Source: Chloroflexota bacterium
GTDB lineage: Bacteria; Chloroflexota; Anaerolineae; Anaerolineales; Villigracilaceae
Length of the DNA stretch: 64,000 nucleotides
Direction of reading: 5' to 3'
NCBI GenBank assembly: GCA_016234555.1
Contig: JACRBJ010000036.1
Location: 1-64,000 of the forward strand
The position numbers and the translations under genes are program-made. How positions within the stretch are numbered: position 1 is the first letter of the stretch; every line of letters begins with the position of its first letter. Under the pieces are notes generated by a model. The model did no database searches and was not told the origin of the DNA. It worked only from the letters and a program-made list of their open reading frames with translations. This document shows positions 8,783 through 18,442 of the stretch, piece by piece.

Positions 8783-9802
8783 TTATTCCCTTAAAGTTAC
8801 CTTTTTCAAATAGCGGAACTGTCCCGCCTGCAACCCTTTGCGGTTGGACATAACCAGCGTCAGCAATTGCAAGGGCAAAATTTCAACCAACGGACAGCTC
8901 AACTCGCTGGTCTTCGGCAGCAAGAGCGTGGAGAGTTCCGCGTCAGGGGAGGAATCCAACCAGATGACTCGTCCGCCGTAGGAGATGATTTCCCGCGCAA
9001 GCTCACAGTTCAACGCTGACGTTTGATCTGCCCCTGCCAGAATCATCGCAACGAATCCTTTGGACACAATCTCAAGCGGACCGTGGCGGAAGTCTGCGGC
9101 GTGCATCCCCTCGAATGAAAACTTGGCAGCCTCTTTGTTGTTGAGCGGTCCGTTCCAGACGGTACTCATCGAAGCGCCGCGCCCGATTAGGAAGAGTTCA
9201 TTGAAATCGCCCAGCATGGAATTCAATTCGCGCACGCGGGCCTCCCAATCTGCAAGCCAGGATTCCATCGCATCCGCTGCCGCACGCATTTCTGAAATTA
9301 CGGCGCCAGGGTCTTCACCAGCAAGTTGAACCGCTGTGAGCAAATTTATAGCCATCATGTTGGTGTACGTCTTTGTGCTGACGATATCTTCTTTGCCCGC
9401 ATGAATGGGAATGCAGATGTTGGCACGTTCAGCCATCGGGCTGGCTACATCGTTGACGCATGTCAGCAAACAGGCTGGGGGCTGGGAGAGTTTCTCGAGC
9501 AGGCGTACAGGCTCGGCGCTGCGTCCCGATTGTGAGTTCAGCCAAAGTAGGGTGCGGGGAGTAATCGTCCCCATAAAAGAGTGAAGCAACTCCGCCGCGT
9601 TGACCAGTTGAACAGGAACGGGGTGCTTTGAAAGTTCGATAAAAGCGGGATATGCCGCGTTGTAGGATGACCCCATCCCGCTGATGATGATGCGATCAAA
9701 ATCGGAGAGCTTGATTTTCTCCAGCGCGGAAGTCGAATAGTTATTCAGCGCGTCGCGCAAGGCTGCGGGCTGTGAAAGGATGTCTTGAATATATTGGTTC
9801 AT
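8783..9802 (-). CDS. Double-SIS-domain sugar isomerase/deaminase-like protein
   Basis: This 339-residue cytosolic protein has two SIS (sugar isomerase) domains. The first, about residues 30-160, carries GMGSSYNA and NSQSGRSAE phosphosugar-binding loops. The second, about 195-335, carries IGRGASM and EGMHAADFRHGP. This layout matches GlmS C-terminal halves and AgaS/FrlB-like enzymes that act on amino- or keto-sugar phosphates. No glutaminase domain is present, so it is not GlmS itself. It is the last gene of the leftward sugar operon and overlaps the kinase gene by 4 nt, implying tight co-expression. The exact substrate cannot be read from sequence. Confidence 0.85.
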   Translation of the reverse strand: MNQYIQDILSQPAALRDALNNYSTSALEKIKLSDFDRIIISGMGSSYNAAYPAFIELSKHPVPVQLVNAAELLHSFMGTITPRTLLWLNSQSGRSAEPVRLLEKLSQPPACLLTCVNDVASPMAERANICIPIHAGKEDIVSTKTYTNMMAINLLTAVQLAGEDPGAVISEMRAAADAMESWLADWEARVRELNSMLGDFNELFLIGRGASMSTVWNGPLNNKEAAKFSFEGMHAADFRHGPLEIVSKGFVAMILAGADQTSALNCELAREIISYGGRVIWLDSSPDAELSTLLLPKTSELSCPLVEILPLQLLTLVMSNRKGLQAGQFRYLKKVTLRE

Positions 9803-10764
9803 GAGTTTTTTGCCACCCAGCAGGCGACACCGATGACGCCCGCATTATCTCCAAGTTGCGATTGGACAACCTCAACCTGGTCAACCGGCATGACGGTCAC
9901 CCGCTCATTCACAGTGCGGCGGATGGGTTCAAGCAACAGGTCGCCTGCCCGCGACACACCACCGGCGATGATGATGCGGCGCGGCCCAAGCGCCACACAC
10001 ATGTTTGCCGCCGCGATGCCGATGTAAAGCCCCGCCCTTTCATAAATATCCTTTGCAATTTCATCGCCATCCAAAGCCGCCTTCGCGATCAACTCCGGGG
10101 TAATGCGGTTTAAGTCATACTCACAGAGTTCGCTGATGCGGGTGGTCAGTCCCTGTGAGACGGCTTTCATGCCCATGGCAGAAATTGCAGGGGCGGAGGC
10201 ATACGCTTCGAGACAGCCATAATTTCCACAACCGCAGCGAGGCCCGTTGAAGTCGATGGTGGAGTGACCAATCTCTCCACCTGTGCCGCCAATTCCAAGG
10301 TGAAGCTGACCGTTGATTACCAGTCCACCGCCGACACCGGTGCCGATGGCAAAGACAGCTACCGTATCGACGCCTTGTCCAGCGCCGAAGCGCCATTCCC
10401 CGTAAGTGATCGAGCGGACGTCATTGAGAATGGAAGTTGGCAGTCCAGTTAACTTTGTGATTGTATCCTGCAAGGGAACATGCGGCCAGGTGCCCGGTAG
10501 GTTGGGAAGAAAGAGCGTTTCGCCCTTTTCCAAATCCAACACGCCGGGGACACCGATGCCGACACCACCAATGTCTTCTTTTTTCAACCCCGCCGATTCA
10601 ATGACTTGCAGAAAAAGATTACCCATGCGCCACATGACGGCGTCGTGACCTTCGCGGGCAAGGGTGGGGATGCTCATCTGATATAAGACCGAGGTATTTT
10701 CCACATCGACAATGGCAACGCGGAGATTGGTTCCACCGAGATCGCAACCGATATATTTTTTCAT
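9799..10764 (-). CDS. ROK-family sugar kinase
   Basis: A 321-residue kinase without a DNA-binding domain. The ATP/phosphate motif D-L-G-G-T-N-L-R is at residues 9-16. The hinge GVGIGVPG and the ROK signature GTGVGGGLVI are present, as are the E-I-G-H sugar-binding element and the zinc site C-G-C-G-N-Y-G-C-L-E-A. Enzymes of this type phosphorylate glucose, N-acetylglucosamine, N-acetylmannosamine or allose. The ATG overlaps the SIS-gene start region by 4 nt, so kinase and isomerase probably act consecutively on the imported sugar. The intact catalytic motifs favour a working enzyme. Confidence 0.88.
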   Translation of the reverse strand: MKKYIGCDLGGTNLRVAIVDVENTSVLYQMSIPTLAREGHDAVMWRMGNLFLQVIESAGLKKEDIGGVGIGVPGVLDLEKGETLFLPNLPGTWPHVPLQDTITKLTGLPTSILNDVRSITYGEWRFGAGQGVDTVAVFAIGTGVGGGLVINGQLHLGIGGTGGEIGHSTIDFNGPRCGCGNYGCLEAYASAPAISAMGMKAVSQGLTTRISELCEYDLNRITPELIAKAALDGDEIAKDIYERAGLYIGIAAANMCVALGPRRIIIAGGVSRAGDLLLEPIRRTVNERVTVMPVDQVEVVQSQLGDNAGVIGVACWVAKNS

Positions 10765-10815
10765 AAATGAACCTTTATAAATTCACCCCTTCCCAACAGG
10801 TGAGAGAGGGGTGAG

Positions 10816-10880
10816 ATGGACTTCGCCCTGAGCGTAGTCAAAGGGCTTTTCGTAAACCGTGCTGAGCGAGGTCGAAGCAC
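10816..10880. repeat. Palindromic intergenic repeat (CTGAGCG/GTCGAAG family)
   Basis: Contains GACTTCGCCCTGAGCGTAG on the left and GCTGAGCGAGGTCGAAGCAC on the right, forming imperfect inverted arms. The same family occurs at 28496-28547, at 37673-37723, and inside a gene at 49210-49288. It fills most of the 127-bp gap between the kinase and isomerase genes. Confidence 0.65.
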
Positions 10881-10891
10881 GTAATGATGAA

Positions 10892-11806
10892 CTAATGAAT
10901 ATACGGTTTCAGCACATCACGCGACAGATAGAAGCCGCGCTTCACCAATTCCTCGTCACCCTCGAAGACGCGGTCTTCGTGCTCGATGCTGACAACGTAA
11001 TCGTAGCGGGCGGCGGTGAGAGCGGCGAAGAACTTGCGCCAATCCATGTCACCGAGACCGGGCAGGCGCGGAATCTGCCAGCCCATACCCTGCGAAAGCA
11101 CGCCGTTGTTGTAGAGACCTTCGAGGTCAATGTGCAAATCCTTGGCGTGGACATGGAAAATCTTGGAGCCAAACTCACGGATCACGCGCTCGTAGTCAAT
11201 CATTTGCAGGACGAGGTGCGACGGGTCGAGGTTCAAGCCAAAGTTGTCGTCGGCGATGATCTCCCACATCTTACGCCAGATGGCAGGCGTGCTGGCGAGG
11301 TTATTGCCGCCGGGCCATTCATCGTAGGAGAAGATCATCGGGCAGTTTTCGATGGCAATCTTGACGCCGTGGTCTTTGGCGAATTTCACAATCGGGGGCC
11401 AGATTTTGGCGTAGTCTTCCAGGTTCTGTGGGACGGTCTTGTTCTTATCCTTGCCGACAAAGGTTCCAACCACGGGGACTTCCAACAACGCCGCACCTTC
11501 GATGACTTTCTTCAGGTGGGCAATGACCGTTTCGCGATGATCCGCTTCCGGGTGGAGCGGGTTGGGATAATATGCCAGCGAGGAAACCGTCAGCCCGTAT
11601 CCATCCAGCATCTTGCGGATTTCCTTCGCTTTGGGTTTGTCGAGCGTGGTCACATCGATGTGTGTCACGCCCGCATAGCGACGGGCGGCTTTTTCGAAGG
11701 GCCAGCAGGCGACCTCGATGGCTTGAAAACCACTCTCCGCGCCCCACTTGGCGGCTTGTTCGAGGGTGTTATCGGGTAATGCTGCGGTTAAAAATCCTAG
11801 TTTCAT
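10892..11806 (-). CDS. Sugar phosphate isomerase/epimerase (AP-endonuclease-2-like TIM barrel)
   Basis: This 304-residue TIM-barrel protein shows the expected metal ligands at strand ends: E in AIENCP, D in NLDPSHL, H in FHVHAKD and E in SIEHED. Such proteins include xylose-isomerase-like epimerases, IolE/IolI and tagatose epimerases. AGGAGG sits six bases before the ATG, and the gene follows the oxidoreductase stop by 9 nt. Pairing with two Gfo/Idh/MocA dehydrogenases is typical of inositol-like or 3-keto-sugar pathways, which is the most plausible role here, but the substrate is unknown. Confidence 0.82.
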   Translation of the reverse strand: MKLGFLTAALPDNTLEQAAKWGAESGFQAIEVACWPFEKAARRYAGVTHIDVTTLDKPKAKEIRKMLDGYGLTVSSLAYYPNPLHPEADHRETVIAHLKKVIEGAALLEVPVVGTFVGKDKNKTVPQNLEDYAKIWPPIVKFAKDHGVKIAIENCPMIFSYDEWPGGNNLASTPAIWRKMWEIIADDNFGLNLDPSHLVLQMIDYERVIREFGSKIFHVHAKDLHIDLEGLYNNGVLSQGMGWQIPRLPGLGDMDWRKFFAALTAARYDYVVSIEHEDRVFEGDEELVKRGFYLSRDVLKPYIH

Positions 11807-11815
11807 TTATGCCTC

Positions 11816-12985
11816 CTATTTGACTTTGACCCAAGTCTTCTCACGCGCACTGCGTTCGATGGCTTCGCAAAGCAACATTTCATAATGACCATCGGCGAAT
11901 GTGGGGAAGTCGGGTGTGCGGCTGAAATCGCCAGCAAGGATGTAATTGTAGACCTTGCCGTAGAGTTGCTTGAACGTATCGGGGAAACCTTCGTTGTGAC
12001 CACCCGGATAGGATGTGACAGAACGCGCTTCGGGCGACAAAAGCGACGGGTCTTTCATCAACGTTTGGTTGGGTGCTGTTCGATGACCAACCCACAACTC
12101 GTTGGGTCTTTCCGAATCCCAACCCAGCGATGACTTGGAGCCGTTGATTTCATAGAAGAGGCGGTTCTTGCGTCCCGACGAAACCTGCGAGACAGTCAAC
12201 ACGCCACGAGTGCCGTTTTCATAGTGAAGCAGGACAGTGGCGTAATCTTCGGTGCTGATGGGTTGGTCAATGTAATCTTCCGGTGTGAGGATTTTGCCCG
12301 TGAAGGTTTCGAGCGGCTTGGCAGGTTTCTTTCGGACGGGATGGAAGGTCTTGAAATCGGCATAAACTTCTTCGACGTGCAAGCCCGTGATAAAGGTCAG
12401 CAAGTCGAGCCAGTGCGAGCCGATGTCGCCCACAGCCCGCAGCGTGCCGCCGAGTCCGGGTTCCAGCCGCCAATTCCAATCGGTTGGAAAGAGCAGCCAA
12501 TCCTGCAAATAAGAACCCTGCATGATGAACAAGTCGCCCAGTTCGCCGCTTTGCACCATGCTCCGCGCCTGCTGTGCCAGCGGATACATGCGGATGTTGA
12601 AGTTGACCGCGTTGACCAGTTTCTTCTCCGCTGCCAGTTGGACCAGCTCACCCGATTGCTCGGATGTCATCGCCAGCGGTTTTTCACAGACGACATGCTT
12701 TCCAGCCAGCAGCGCGGCTTTGGCGTGCGGGTGATGCAAATGATTGGGCGTGGCAAGATGCACCACGTCGATGTCGGGGTCAGCCAGCATTTCATCAAGA
12801 GAGCCGTAACTGCGCAGGACGCCAAGGTCGGCGGCTTTTTGTTGCGCTACCTCTTTCGACTGCTCAGCAAGACCCAAGACCTGAATGCCGTTGCGCCGCA
12901 GACCTTCGATGTGCGCAGGTCCAATAAAACCTGTGCCTGCCACACCGACGCCGATGGATTGTTTGGTCAGTTTTTTATCCGCCAT
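11816..12985 (-). CDS. Gfo/Idh/MocA family NAD(P)-dependent oxidoreductase
   Basis: A 389-residue enzyme. The N-terminal Rossmann fold starts [16 protein letters not shown] and includes the [11 protein letters not shown] strand and the catalytic VCEKPLAM motif. The C-terminal alpha/beta domain contains the [10 protein letters not shown] helix, which supplies the conserved His. The family oxidises hydroxyl groups on sugars and polyols. It lies between the TIM-barrel isomerase and deoC with gaps of 8-9 nt, so it is clearly co-transcribed. It is one of three paralogs in the island, probably with different substrates. Confidence 0.87.
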   Translation of the reverse strand: MADKKLTKQSIGVGVAGTGFIGPAHIEGLRRNGIQVLGLAEQSKEVAQQKAADLGVLRSYGSLDEMLADPDIDVVHLATPNHLHHPHAKAALLAGKHVVCEKPLAMTSEQSGELVQLAAEKKLVNAVNFNIRMYPLAQQARSMVQSGELGDLFIMQGSYLQDWLLFPTDWNWRLEPGLGGTLRAVGDIGSHWLDLLTFITGLHVEEVYADFKTFHPVRKKPAKPLETFTGKILTPEDYIDQPISTEDYATVLLHYENGTRGVLTVSQVSSGRKNRLFYEINGSKSSLGWDSERPNELWVGHRTAPNQTLMKDPSLLSPEARSVTSYPGGHNEGFPDTFKQLYGKVYNYILAGDFSRTPDFPTFADGHYEMLLCEAIERSAREKTWVKVK

Positions 12986-12993
12986 GATTGCTC

Positions 12994-13734
12994 CTAATAA
13001 GCTCCAGGCGTCGCGTCGGGCTTGGCTTCGACCTTTTTGCCTTCCTGTTGCGCTTTGAAATCATCAAGGATGACTGCTGTCGCGGTTGCGCCGCAGCGGG
13101 TGACGCCCGCATCGATCACATCCAAAATTCCAGCCAGGGTGCGGACTCCGCCTGCGGCTTTGACCTGCACCTTCTCGCTGACATTGGCACGCATCAGCCG
13201 CAGGTCTTCGAGTGTGGCTCCACTGGGAGCGAAACCTGTCGAAGTCTTGACCCAATCCGCGCCGGCCGCCTCGCAGAGTTTACAGGCGGTGACTTTTTCT
13301 TCATCGTTTAGATAGGCATTCTCAAAAATGACTTTTACCTTCGCGCCGCGCGCATGAGCCGCGTCACAAACTTCCTTGATGTCTTCGCGCACGTAGTCAT
13401 GCTTACCTGAACGCAGTTGACCAATATTCAAAACCATGTCGAGTTCAAGCGCGCCATCATCCATGGCCTTGTGGGCTTCGGCAACCTTGATCTCGGTCAG
13501 GTTGCTGCCGTGTGGAAAGCCAACCACTGTGCTGACAACGACATCTGAATCCTTAAGTTGCTCAGCAGCAAGTTTGACATGGCAGGGCTTCACGCAGACG
13601 GTGGCAGTATGATACTTCGCCGCAAGTTGACAGCCCGCGATCACATCCGCTTCGGTGAGTTCGGGACGCAAAAGGGAATGGTCGATCACTTTTGCGAGTT
13701 GTTCGTAGGTGATGGTTTTACTGCTTAATGTCAT
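12994..13734 (-). CDS. deoC: Deoxyribose-phosphate aldolase
   Basis: This 246-residue class I aldolase has the DeoC landmarks: [11 protein letters not shown] at the N terminus, proton-relay Asp in ELDMVLNIG, Schiff-base Lys in [10 protein letters not shown] and the second Lys in VKAAGGVRT. It would cleave 2-deoxyribose-5-phosphate or a similar phosphorylated sugar into glyceraldehyde-3-phosphate and an aldehyde. Placement inside the sugar operon rather than beside nucleoside phosphorylases suggests a role with the imported sugar. The motif [11 protein letters not shown] departs from the more usual E-T/C-L-L form, so a substrate shift is possible. Confidence 0.9.
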   Translation of the reverse strand: MTLSSKTITYEQLAKVIDHSLLRPELTEADVIAGCQLAAKYHTATVCVKPCHVKLAAEQLKDSDVVVSTVVGFPHGSNLTEIKVAEAHKAMDDGALELDMVLNIGQLRSGKHDYVREDIKEVCDAAHARGAKVKVIFENAYLNDEEKVTACKLCEAAGADWVKTSTGFAPSGATLEDLRLMRANVSEKVQVKAAGGVRTLAGILDVIDAGVTRCGATATAVILDDFKAQQEGKKVEAKPDATPGAY

Positions 13735-13746
13735 TGATTCTCCTTT

Positions 13747-13823
13747 TTCACCACAGAGACCACAAAGAACACGGAGGTTTTTTTAAGAGTTTTCGCTGTG
13801 GACTCAGTGCGCTCTGTGGTGAA
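13747..13823. repeat. Inverted repeat with TTCACCACAGAG ends
   Basis: Terminal arms TTCACCACAGAG and CTCTGTGGTGAA enclose about 53 bases including AACACGGAGG. It occupies the gap between deoC and the next upstream gene. Related CCACGGAG-type elements occur at 48553-48620 and 56527-56597. Confidence 0.65.
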
Positions 13824-13840
13824 GTCTTTTCTGATGTTAT

Positions 13841-14920
13841 TTATGATTTTTTCCACAGGTCAATGGGTTTCTTGACCTTGGGCGGATTGTATGGGAATTC
13901 GATCTTGCGTCCTTCGCCAGCGGATTGATAGGCGGCGTACATGATCTTCAAAACTTCACGTCCGTCTTCGCCAGTTTCCATGCAGGTGACTTTGCCGAGC
14001 ACGCTGTCCACGAAGTGCTGCATTTCCTGCGGGAAGCCGTAGTTCCAAACTTCCTCGAACATGGTGAAGGTGTAACCTTTTGTCGTGCCAGCCTTCTCGA
14101 CTGCATAGCCATAACCATCCTCTGAATACGTCAGCAGGGAGCTGCCGCGCAGGAGGTCGGCTCGGGTGTGTCCCTTGTTGCCGTAGATTTCACAACGGTC
14201 ATCCACACCGCCGCCTTTTGCCCAACTGTTTTCGATCATGGCGATCTTGTTTCCTTCGTATTCGATGACGGCATACGAATGATCTTCGCCTTTGGTCTTC
14301 TCCTTGTGGACATACGTCCCCATGAAAGCCGTCACGCTCTTGACCTTGGGCTTGCCCAACACCCAGCGAGTGTACTCGATCGAATGGCAGCCCATATCCA
14401 GCATCACACCGCCGCCCGAACGGTTCACATCCCAGAACCAGGGCATGTGCGGGCCGGGATGCTCCTCCGACTGCTTGGCAAGAAATGGCTCGCCGACAGC
14501 GCCTTCATCGATCAGCATCTTCGCGCGGACGTATTTTGGGGCAAACAGCAATTCCTCGGCATACATCAAAAGGACGCCAGCCTTTTTACAGGCTTCGATC
14601 ATCTTGTCCGCTTCTTCCAGCGTGACGCACAGTGGCTTTTCGATGATGACATGCTTCCCTGCCTTCGCCGCCGCAATAACCGCTTCGCAATGCAGGTCGT
14701 TCGGGATGGCGATGTCAACGATGTCGATTTCCTTGTCCTTCAGCATTTCGTGATAATTGCCGTAGGCTTTTTCCACCTTATGCTCATCGGCAAATTTGCG
14801 GGCATTGTTCGGGCTGGAGACGGCGACAACTTCCGCATCACGCACCCATCCGAAGGCAATATGATGCAAGTCCATCACAAAGCCAGTGCCGATTGTTCCA
14901 ACTTTAAGTGTCTTGGTCAT
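13841..14920 (-). CDS. Gfo/Idh/MocA family oxidoreductase
   Basis: This 359-residue enzyme begins with the dinucleotide-binding fold VGTIGTGFVMDLHHIAFGWV. It has the IPNDLHCEAV strand, the catalytic IIEKPLCVT motif and the C-terminal MLDMGCHSIEYTRWVLGKP helix carrying the conserved His. AGGAGAACTCTC precedes the ATG. It shares an operon with the permeases upstream (56 nt gap) and deoC downstream. The closest relatives I recall act on sugars or sugar acids; NAD versus NADP preference cannot be judged by eye. Confidence 0.86.
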   Translation of the reverse strand: MTKTLKVGTIGTGFVMDLHHIAFGWVRDAEVVAVSSPNNARKFADEHKVEKAYGNYHEMLKDKEIDIVDIAIPNDLHCEAVIAAAKAGKHVIIEKPLCVTLEEADKMIEACKKAGVLLMYAEELLFAPKYVRAKMLIDEGAVGEPFLAKQSEEHPGPHMPWFWDVNRSGGGVMLDMGCHSIEYTRWVLGKPKVKSVTAFMGTYVHKEKTKGEDHSYAVIEYEGNKIAMIENSWAKGGGVDDRCEIYGNKGHTRADLLRGSSLLTYSEDGYGYAVEKAGTTKGYTFTMFEEVWNYGFPQEMQHFVDSVLGKVTCMETGEDGREVLKIMYAAYQSAGEGRKIEFPYNPPKVKKPIDLWKKS

Positions 14921-14948
14921 GAGAGTTCTCCTTTCGTTTTTTACATTC

Positions 14949-14963
14949 AGACTTCGGAAGTCT
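14949..14963. repeat. 15-bp palindrome AGACTTCGGAAGTCT
   Basis: A perfect palindrome around a central G in the gap between the permease stop and the oxidoreductase start. The ACTTCGGAAGTC core also forms the hairpin at 47160-47186. Confidence 0.5.
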
Positions 14964-14976
14964 CTTATTGCAAAAA

Positions 14977-15945
14977 TTATTGCCGCAGGGATTGTTGGCG
15001 ACCGTAGATTGAGATCAAAACCAATAGAGTCGCGCCCAGCACCATGCGGCGGACGGAATCGGGCATTTGCATGGTGGTCAGCAGACTGGTGATGAGGGTC
15101 AACACGATGGCGCCCGCCATTGTCCCCCAGTAACTGCCCTTGCCTCCAGAAAGCAGAGTCCCGCCAACAGCCACCGCCGCAATGGACGGGAAGAGGAAGG
15201 GCTGTCCGAGTTGGATCATCACCACGCCGGTATTCCCAACCACCAAAAATCCGCCGAAGCCAGCCAGCGCGCCTGCCAAACTATAGGCAGCCAGATTCAT
15301 GGCAGTCACGTTCACGCCGGAGAGTTTTGCCGTCACACGGTTGACGCCGATGGCAAAAAGGTTCTTGCCAAAGGTGGTGCGTTCGAGCAGCAACCACATC
15401 AGCACGCCGAAGACCAGCCAGATGATCAATGCGTTTGGAATGGGGAAACTTGGAGAAAGCGGACGGGCGATCAGGCGGGTCATGATGGGCGCAATCTTCC
15501 CGCTGACGTTACCGTGGTTGGCGATAATAATCGCGCCGGTCACCACACCCGACATACCAAGCGTCATCACGAATGGCGAGATTTTCAAGAAGGTAATACC
15601 CGCGCCGTTCAAGAAGCCGATGAACGCGCCCACGAGCAGAGCAACCAGCAGAGCAGGCAATACCCGGGCGTCTTCGCCCTTGACGATGACATAGGTGAAG
15701 ATGGCGGTCAACGTGACAATGGAACCAGCCGAAAGATCAATCCCCTCGAAGCCGCTGATGATGACCAGGGTTTGTCCAGCCGCAATCACGCCGAGAAAGA
15801 CCGACAGCCGCAAAATATTCAACGCCTGCGCCCTGGCAACATCCATATCGCTTCCGTATCCGTTAGGCAGCAATCCCGAAAGCAGAAAGAGGACAACCGC
15901 CAAAAACAGCGCGGCAATCGAGGGGGAGATGGTAAAACGCTTCAT
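14977..15945 (-). CDS. Sugar ABC transporter permease (RbsC family), second subunit
   Basis: A 322-residue inner-membrane protein with eight or more spans and the family signature GFEGIDLSAGSIV, which corresponds to the GIDLSVG motif of ribose/xylose permeases. The conserved AVAVGGTLLSGGKGSYWGTMAGA coupling region follows. The start at 15945 (MKRFTISPS) has GGAGGAGGT directly upstream and a 4-nt overlap with the preceding permease; an upstream in-frame ATG at 16029 would run inside that gene and is rejected. It forms a heterodimer channel with the next gene. Confidence 0.87.
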   Translation of the reverse strand: MKRFTISPSIAALFLAVVLFLLSGLLPNGYGSDMDVARAQALNILRLSVFLGVIAAGQTLVIISGFEGIDLSAGSIVTLTAIFTYVIVKGEDARVLPALLVALLVGAFIGFLNGAGITFLKISPFVMTLGMSGVVTGAIIIANHGNVSGKIAPIMTRLIARPLSPSFPIPNALIIWLVFGVLMWLLLERTTFGKNLFAIGVNRVTAKLSGVNVTAMNLAAYSLAGALAGFGGFLVVGNTGVVMIQLGQPFLFPSIAAVAVGGTLLSGGKGSYWGTMAGAIVLTLITSLLTTMQMPDSVRRMVLGATLLVLISIYGRQQSLRQ

Positions 15946-16910
15946 GACCTCCTCCTTTGGAATAGATTGACCACACCGGGGGTAGCCAGCGCCACCACAA
16001 TAATAGTCGCCTTGACCAGTGTTTCCCACCAGGTGTCGATATGAGCGAACGAGATGATGTTTTGAATCAGGTTGAGGGTGATCGCGCCCATAATAGGCCC
16101 TGCCACGCCGCCCACGCCGCCGCTCATGGCGTTGCCGCCAATAACCACGGCTGTGATCGAGTTCAAGGTCATCGCGTTGCCGATTTCCGCGCTGCCGGAG
16201 CCGCTCAACATGGTGATGGCGATCCCCGCCAAAGCCGCCATGAAACCTGAGATCACATACGTGCTGAATTGAATCGTCGTCACAGGCACAGCAGTTTCAT
16301 AAGCCGCCTCTGCCTTGCCGCCAACCGCAAACAGGAATTTTCCATAGCGGGTGGAACTCACATACAGCCAAAGTCCCAGCAGAATGGCGATGACATAAAA
16401 AGCGAGTGGCAATCCAAGCGGCGTGGTACTGCGATAAAGTTCCGCCACTTTTGCTGGAATGCCGCCGCCCGGGTTGGGCAGAATGAAAAGCGCAAATCCG
16501 CTATAAAGGAAGCTGGTGGCATAGGTCGTGATAATGGGCTGCAAGCGCAGATAGGCGATGAAGAAGCCGTTGATTGCTCCAGCCAGCACACCCGCCAAAA
16601 GAGAGAGCAGCACAAACTGCCACATCTTCTCGGGCGTTCCGTCCAACCCAACGCGGGTAGCAAGGATGGTGTTCACGATGGCGACAATCCCGCCAACTGA
16701 GATGTCAATGCCGCCGCCAAGCAACACAATCGCCTGTCCCACCGCGACCAGAATCAGCGGCAGAAAGACGCGCATATTGCCGTTCAGGGTGTCGAGCGCA
16801 AACATGTTCGGTTGCAGGAAAAGATTGATCGCGATAGACAGCACCAATAAGATAAGCGGGAAGAACGCCGGGTAACGAGACATCAGGAAGTTCCAATTCA
16901 AGCGCTTCAT
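15942..16910 (-). CDS. Sugar ABC transporter permease (RbsC family), first subunit
   Basis: A 322-residue polytopic permease with the signature GGGIDISVGGIVAI and the AVVIGGNAMSGGVGG coupling region. It overlaps the ATPase gene upstream by 4 nt and the second permease downstream by 4 nt, so all three are translationally coupled. Having two different permease genes instead of one homodimeric RbsC is a recognised variant among carbohydrate importers of this class. Confidence 0.87.
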   Translation of the reverse strand: MKRLNWNFLMSRYPAFFPLILLVLSIAINLFLQPNMFALDTLNGNMRVFLPLILVAVGQAIVLLGGGIDISVGGIVAIVNTILATRVGLDGTPEKMWQFVLLSLLAGVLAGAINGFFIAYLRLQPIITTYATSFLYSGFALFILPNPGGGIPAKVAELYRSTTPLGLPLAFYVIAILLGLWLYVSSTRYGKFLFAVGGKAEAAYETAVPVTTIQFSTYVISGFMAALAGIAITMLSGSGSAEIGNAMTLNSITAVVIGGNAMSGGVGGVAGPIMGAITLNLIQNIISFAHIDTWWETLVKATIIVVALATPGVVNLFQRRRS

Positions 16911-18424
16911 GCTTCACCTCCCGCACTGGAAACGCCCAGGCTGGCGGCAATCAGATTTTCCTTTGTCAAAGATGCACCAGTCAATTCGCTGCGGATAACT
17001 CCATCGTGCAAGACCAGCACGCGGTCGCACAAGCCAACCAGTTCTTCGTCGTCGCTGCTGTAGAACAAGATCGTTTTTCCTTCACCGCAAAGTTTCGTGA
17101 GCAAGTCATAGATTTCAGCCTTCGTGCCCACATCCACGCCCTTAGTTGGGTCGTCGAGCAGAAGCAGTTTCGGCTTGCGCATCAGCCACTTACCGAGCAC
17201 CACCTTCTGCGCGTTGCCACCCGAAAGGCTGCTGACCGGTTCGTTCAAACTTGCCATTTTCAAATTCAAACTCACGCCCGTGTCGCTGGCGTCCTTCTTC
17301 GCTTTTGCAATCCGCAGCGGGAAGCCATACTTCGCCCACGAGGGCAGTTGGAAATTTTCGAGGATGGAGCGGATATAGAGCAGACCTTCTTTCGCGCGAT
17401 CACCCGGCACGAGCGCCATGCCCCTCTTCATCGCTTCGCGCGGATGCCTCAGCCTGGTCTCGCTTCCGAAGAGCCTGACCAAACCCGAGTACGGGATGTC
17501 GCCAAACAGCGAGAGCAGCAGGTCACGTTGACCCTGTCCACGCAAGCCGCCGATGCCGACCAGTTCGCCTTCGCGCACGCTGAAACTGACCCCGCGCAGG
17601 GAGTCAGCCCGCAGGTCTTTCACTTCGAGACAAATCGGTTTTTCAGTTTTTTCCTCAGCCTTCGCCGCGCGCGCAAAACTGAAAATGGATTCCTTCTCGA
17701 TCATCAACTTGACAAGTTCCTTCTCGTTGATGTCTTTTATCTCGCCCGCGCCGACGGTCTTGCCGTTTCGCAGGACACTGAATTTATCCGCAATGCGGAA
17801 GATTTCCTCCATGCGGTGGGAGACAAAGACAATCGCTTTGCCGTCCGCTTTCCAGCGCTTGACCAGCTCAAAGAGACGATTCACCTGTCGGCTGTCGAGG
17901 CTGGCGGTCGCTTCGTCGAGAATGACCATCCACGGGTCGAAGCTGATCGCCTTGAGAATTTCGATGATTTGTTTTTCATCCGGGGGCAGGGACGCAACCG
18001 GGTCATCCGGGTGCAAATCCGTTTTATAAGTTCCCTCGAACAGGGATAATAATTGCTGTGTTTTTTCCTTGATTACTTTGCGGTCGACCTGCCCAAATGC
18101 GTTGAGCGGCTCGCGGGTCAGCCAGATATTTTCGGCAACCGTCATCTTGGGAATCAGGCTCAACTCCTGAAACACGGTTGCGATTCCCATCTTCTTGGCG
18201 GCTTGGGGGGAGGAGAAATGAACGGGTTTGTCATCGAGAAGCAGCCGCCCGCCGTCGAGGACAACCACGCCGTTGATCACCTTGCTCATCGTGCTTTTGC
18301 CGCTTCCGTTCGCGCCAATCAACGCCACAACCTCCCCGGCATGGACGTCGAGGTTGCCATCAGAAAGCGCCAGAACCCCTCCGTATCGTTTTACAACATT
18401 TTGAGCAGAAAGCGACAGGGACAT
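16907..18424 (-). CDS. Sugar ABC transporter ATPase with two nucleotide-binding domains (RbsA-like)
   Basis: This 505-residue cytosolic ATPase energises the two permeases. Domain 1 has Walker A GANGSGKST, an unusual signature SLPPDEKQIIEI in place of LSGGQ, and Walker B VILDEATASLD. Domain 2 has the degenerate Walker A GLRGQGQRD typical of RbsA/XylG, an intact signature SLSGGNAQKVVLG and Walker B LLLDDPTKGVD. Domain 1 would thus provide most ATP contacts while domain 2 provides the canonical signature. The gene starts 70 nt after the binding-protein gene, with a stable hairpin between. Confidence 0.88.
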   Translation of the reverse strand: MSLSLSAQNVVKRYGGVLALSDGNLDVHAGEVVALIGANGSGKSTMSKVINGVVVLDGGRLLLDDKPVHFSSPQAAKKMGIATVFQELSLIPKMTVAENIWLTREPLNAFGQVDRKVIKEKTQQLLSLFEGTYKTDLHPDDPVASLPPDEKQIIEILKAISFDPWMVILDEATASLDSRQVNRLFELVKRWKADGKAIVFVSHRMEEIFRIADKFSVLRNGKTVGAGEIKDINEKELVKLMIEKESIFSFARAAKAEEKTEKPICLEVKDLRADSLRGVSFSVREGELVGIGGLRGQGQRDLLLSLFGDIPYSGLVRLFGSETRLRHPREAMKRGMALVPGDRAKEGLLYIRSILENFQLPSWAKYGFPLRIAKAKKDASDTGVSLNLKMASLNEPVSSLSGGNAQKVVLGKWLMRKPKLLLLDDPTKGVDVGTKAEIYDLLTKLCGEGKTILFYSSDDEELVGLCDRVLVLHDGVIRSELTGASLTKENLIAASLGVSSAGGEA

Positions 18425-18442
18425 AAATCACCTTGAATGGGT

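Noticed and set aside
8783..9802. Glucosamine-6-phosphate synthase
   Set aside because: Only the double SIS part is present; the N-terminal glutaminase domain with its catalytic Cys is absent and the gene is intact without it.
15067..16044. 325-codon open frame on the plus strand
   Set aside because: It runs opposite the two RbsC-type permeases and encodes a low-complexity His/Gln/Arg-rich product, typical of an antisense shadow.
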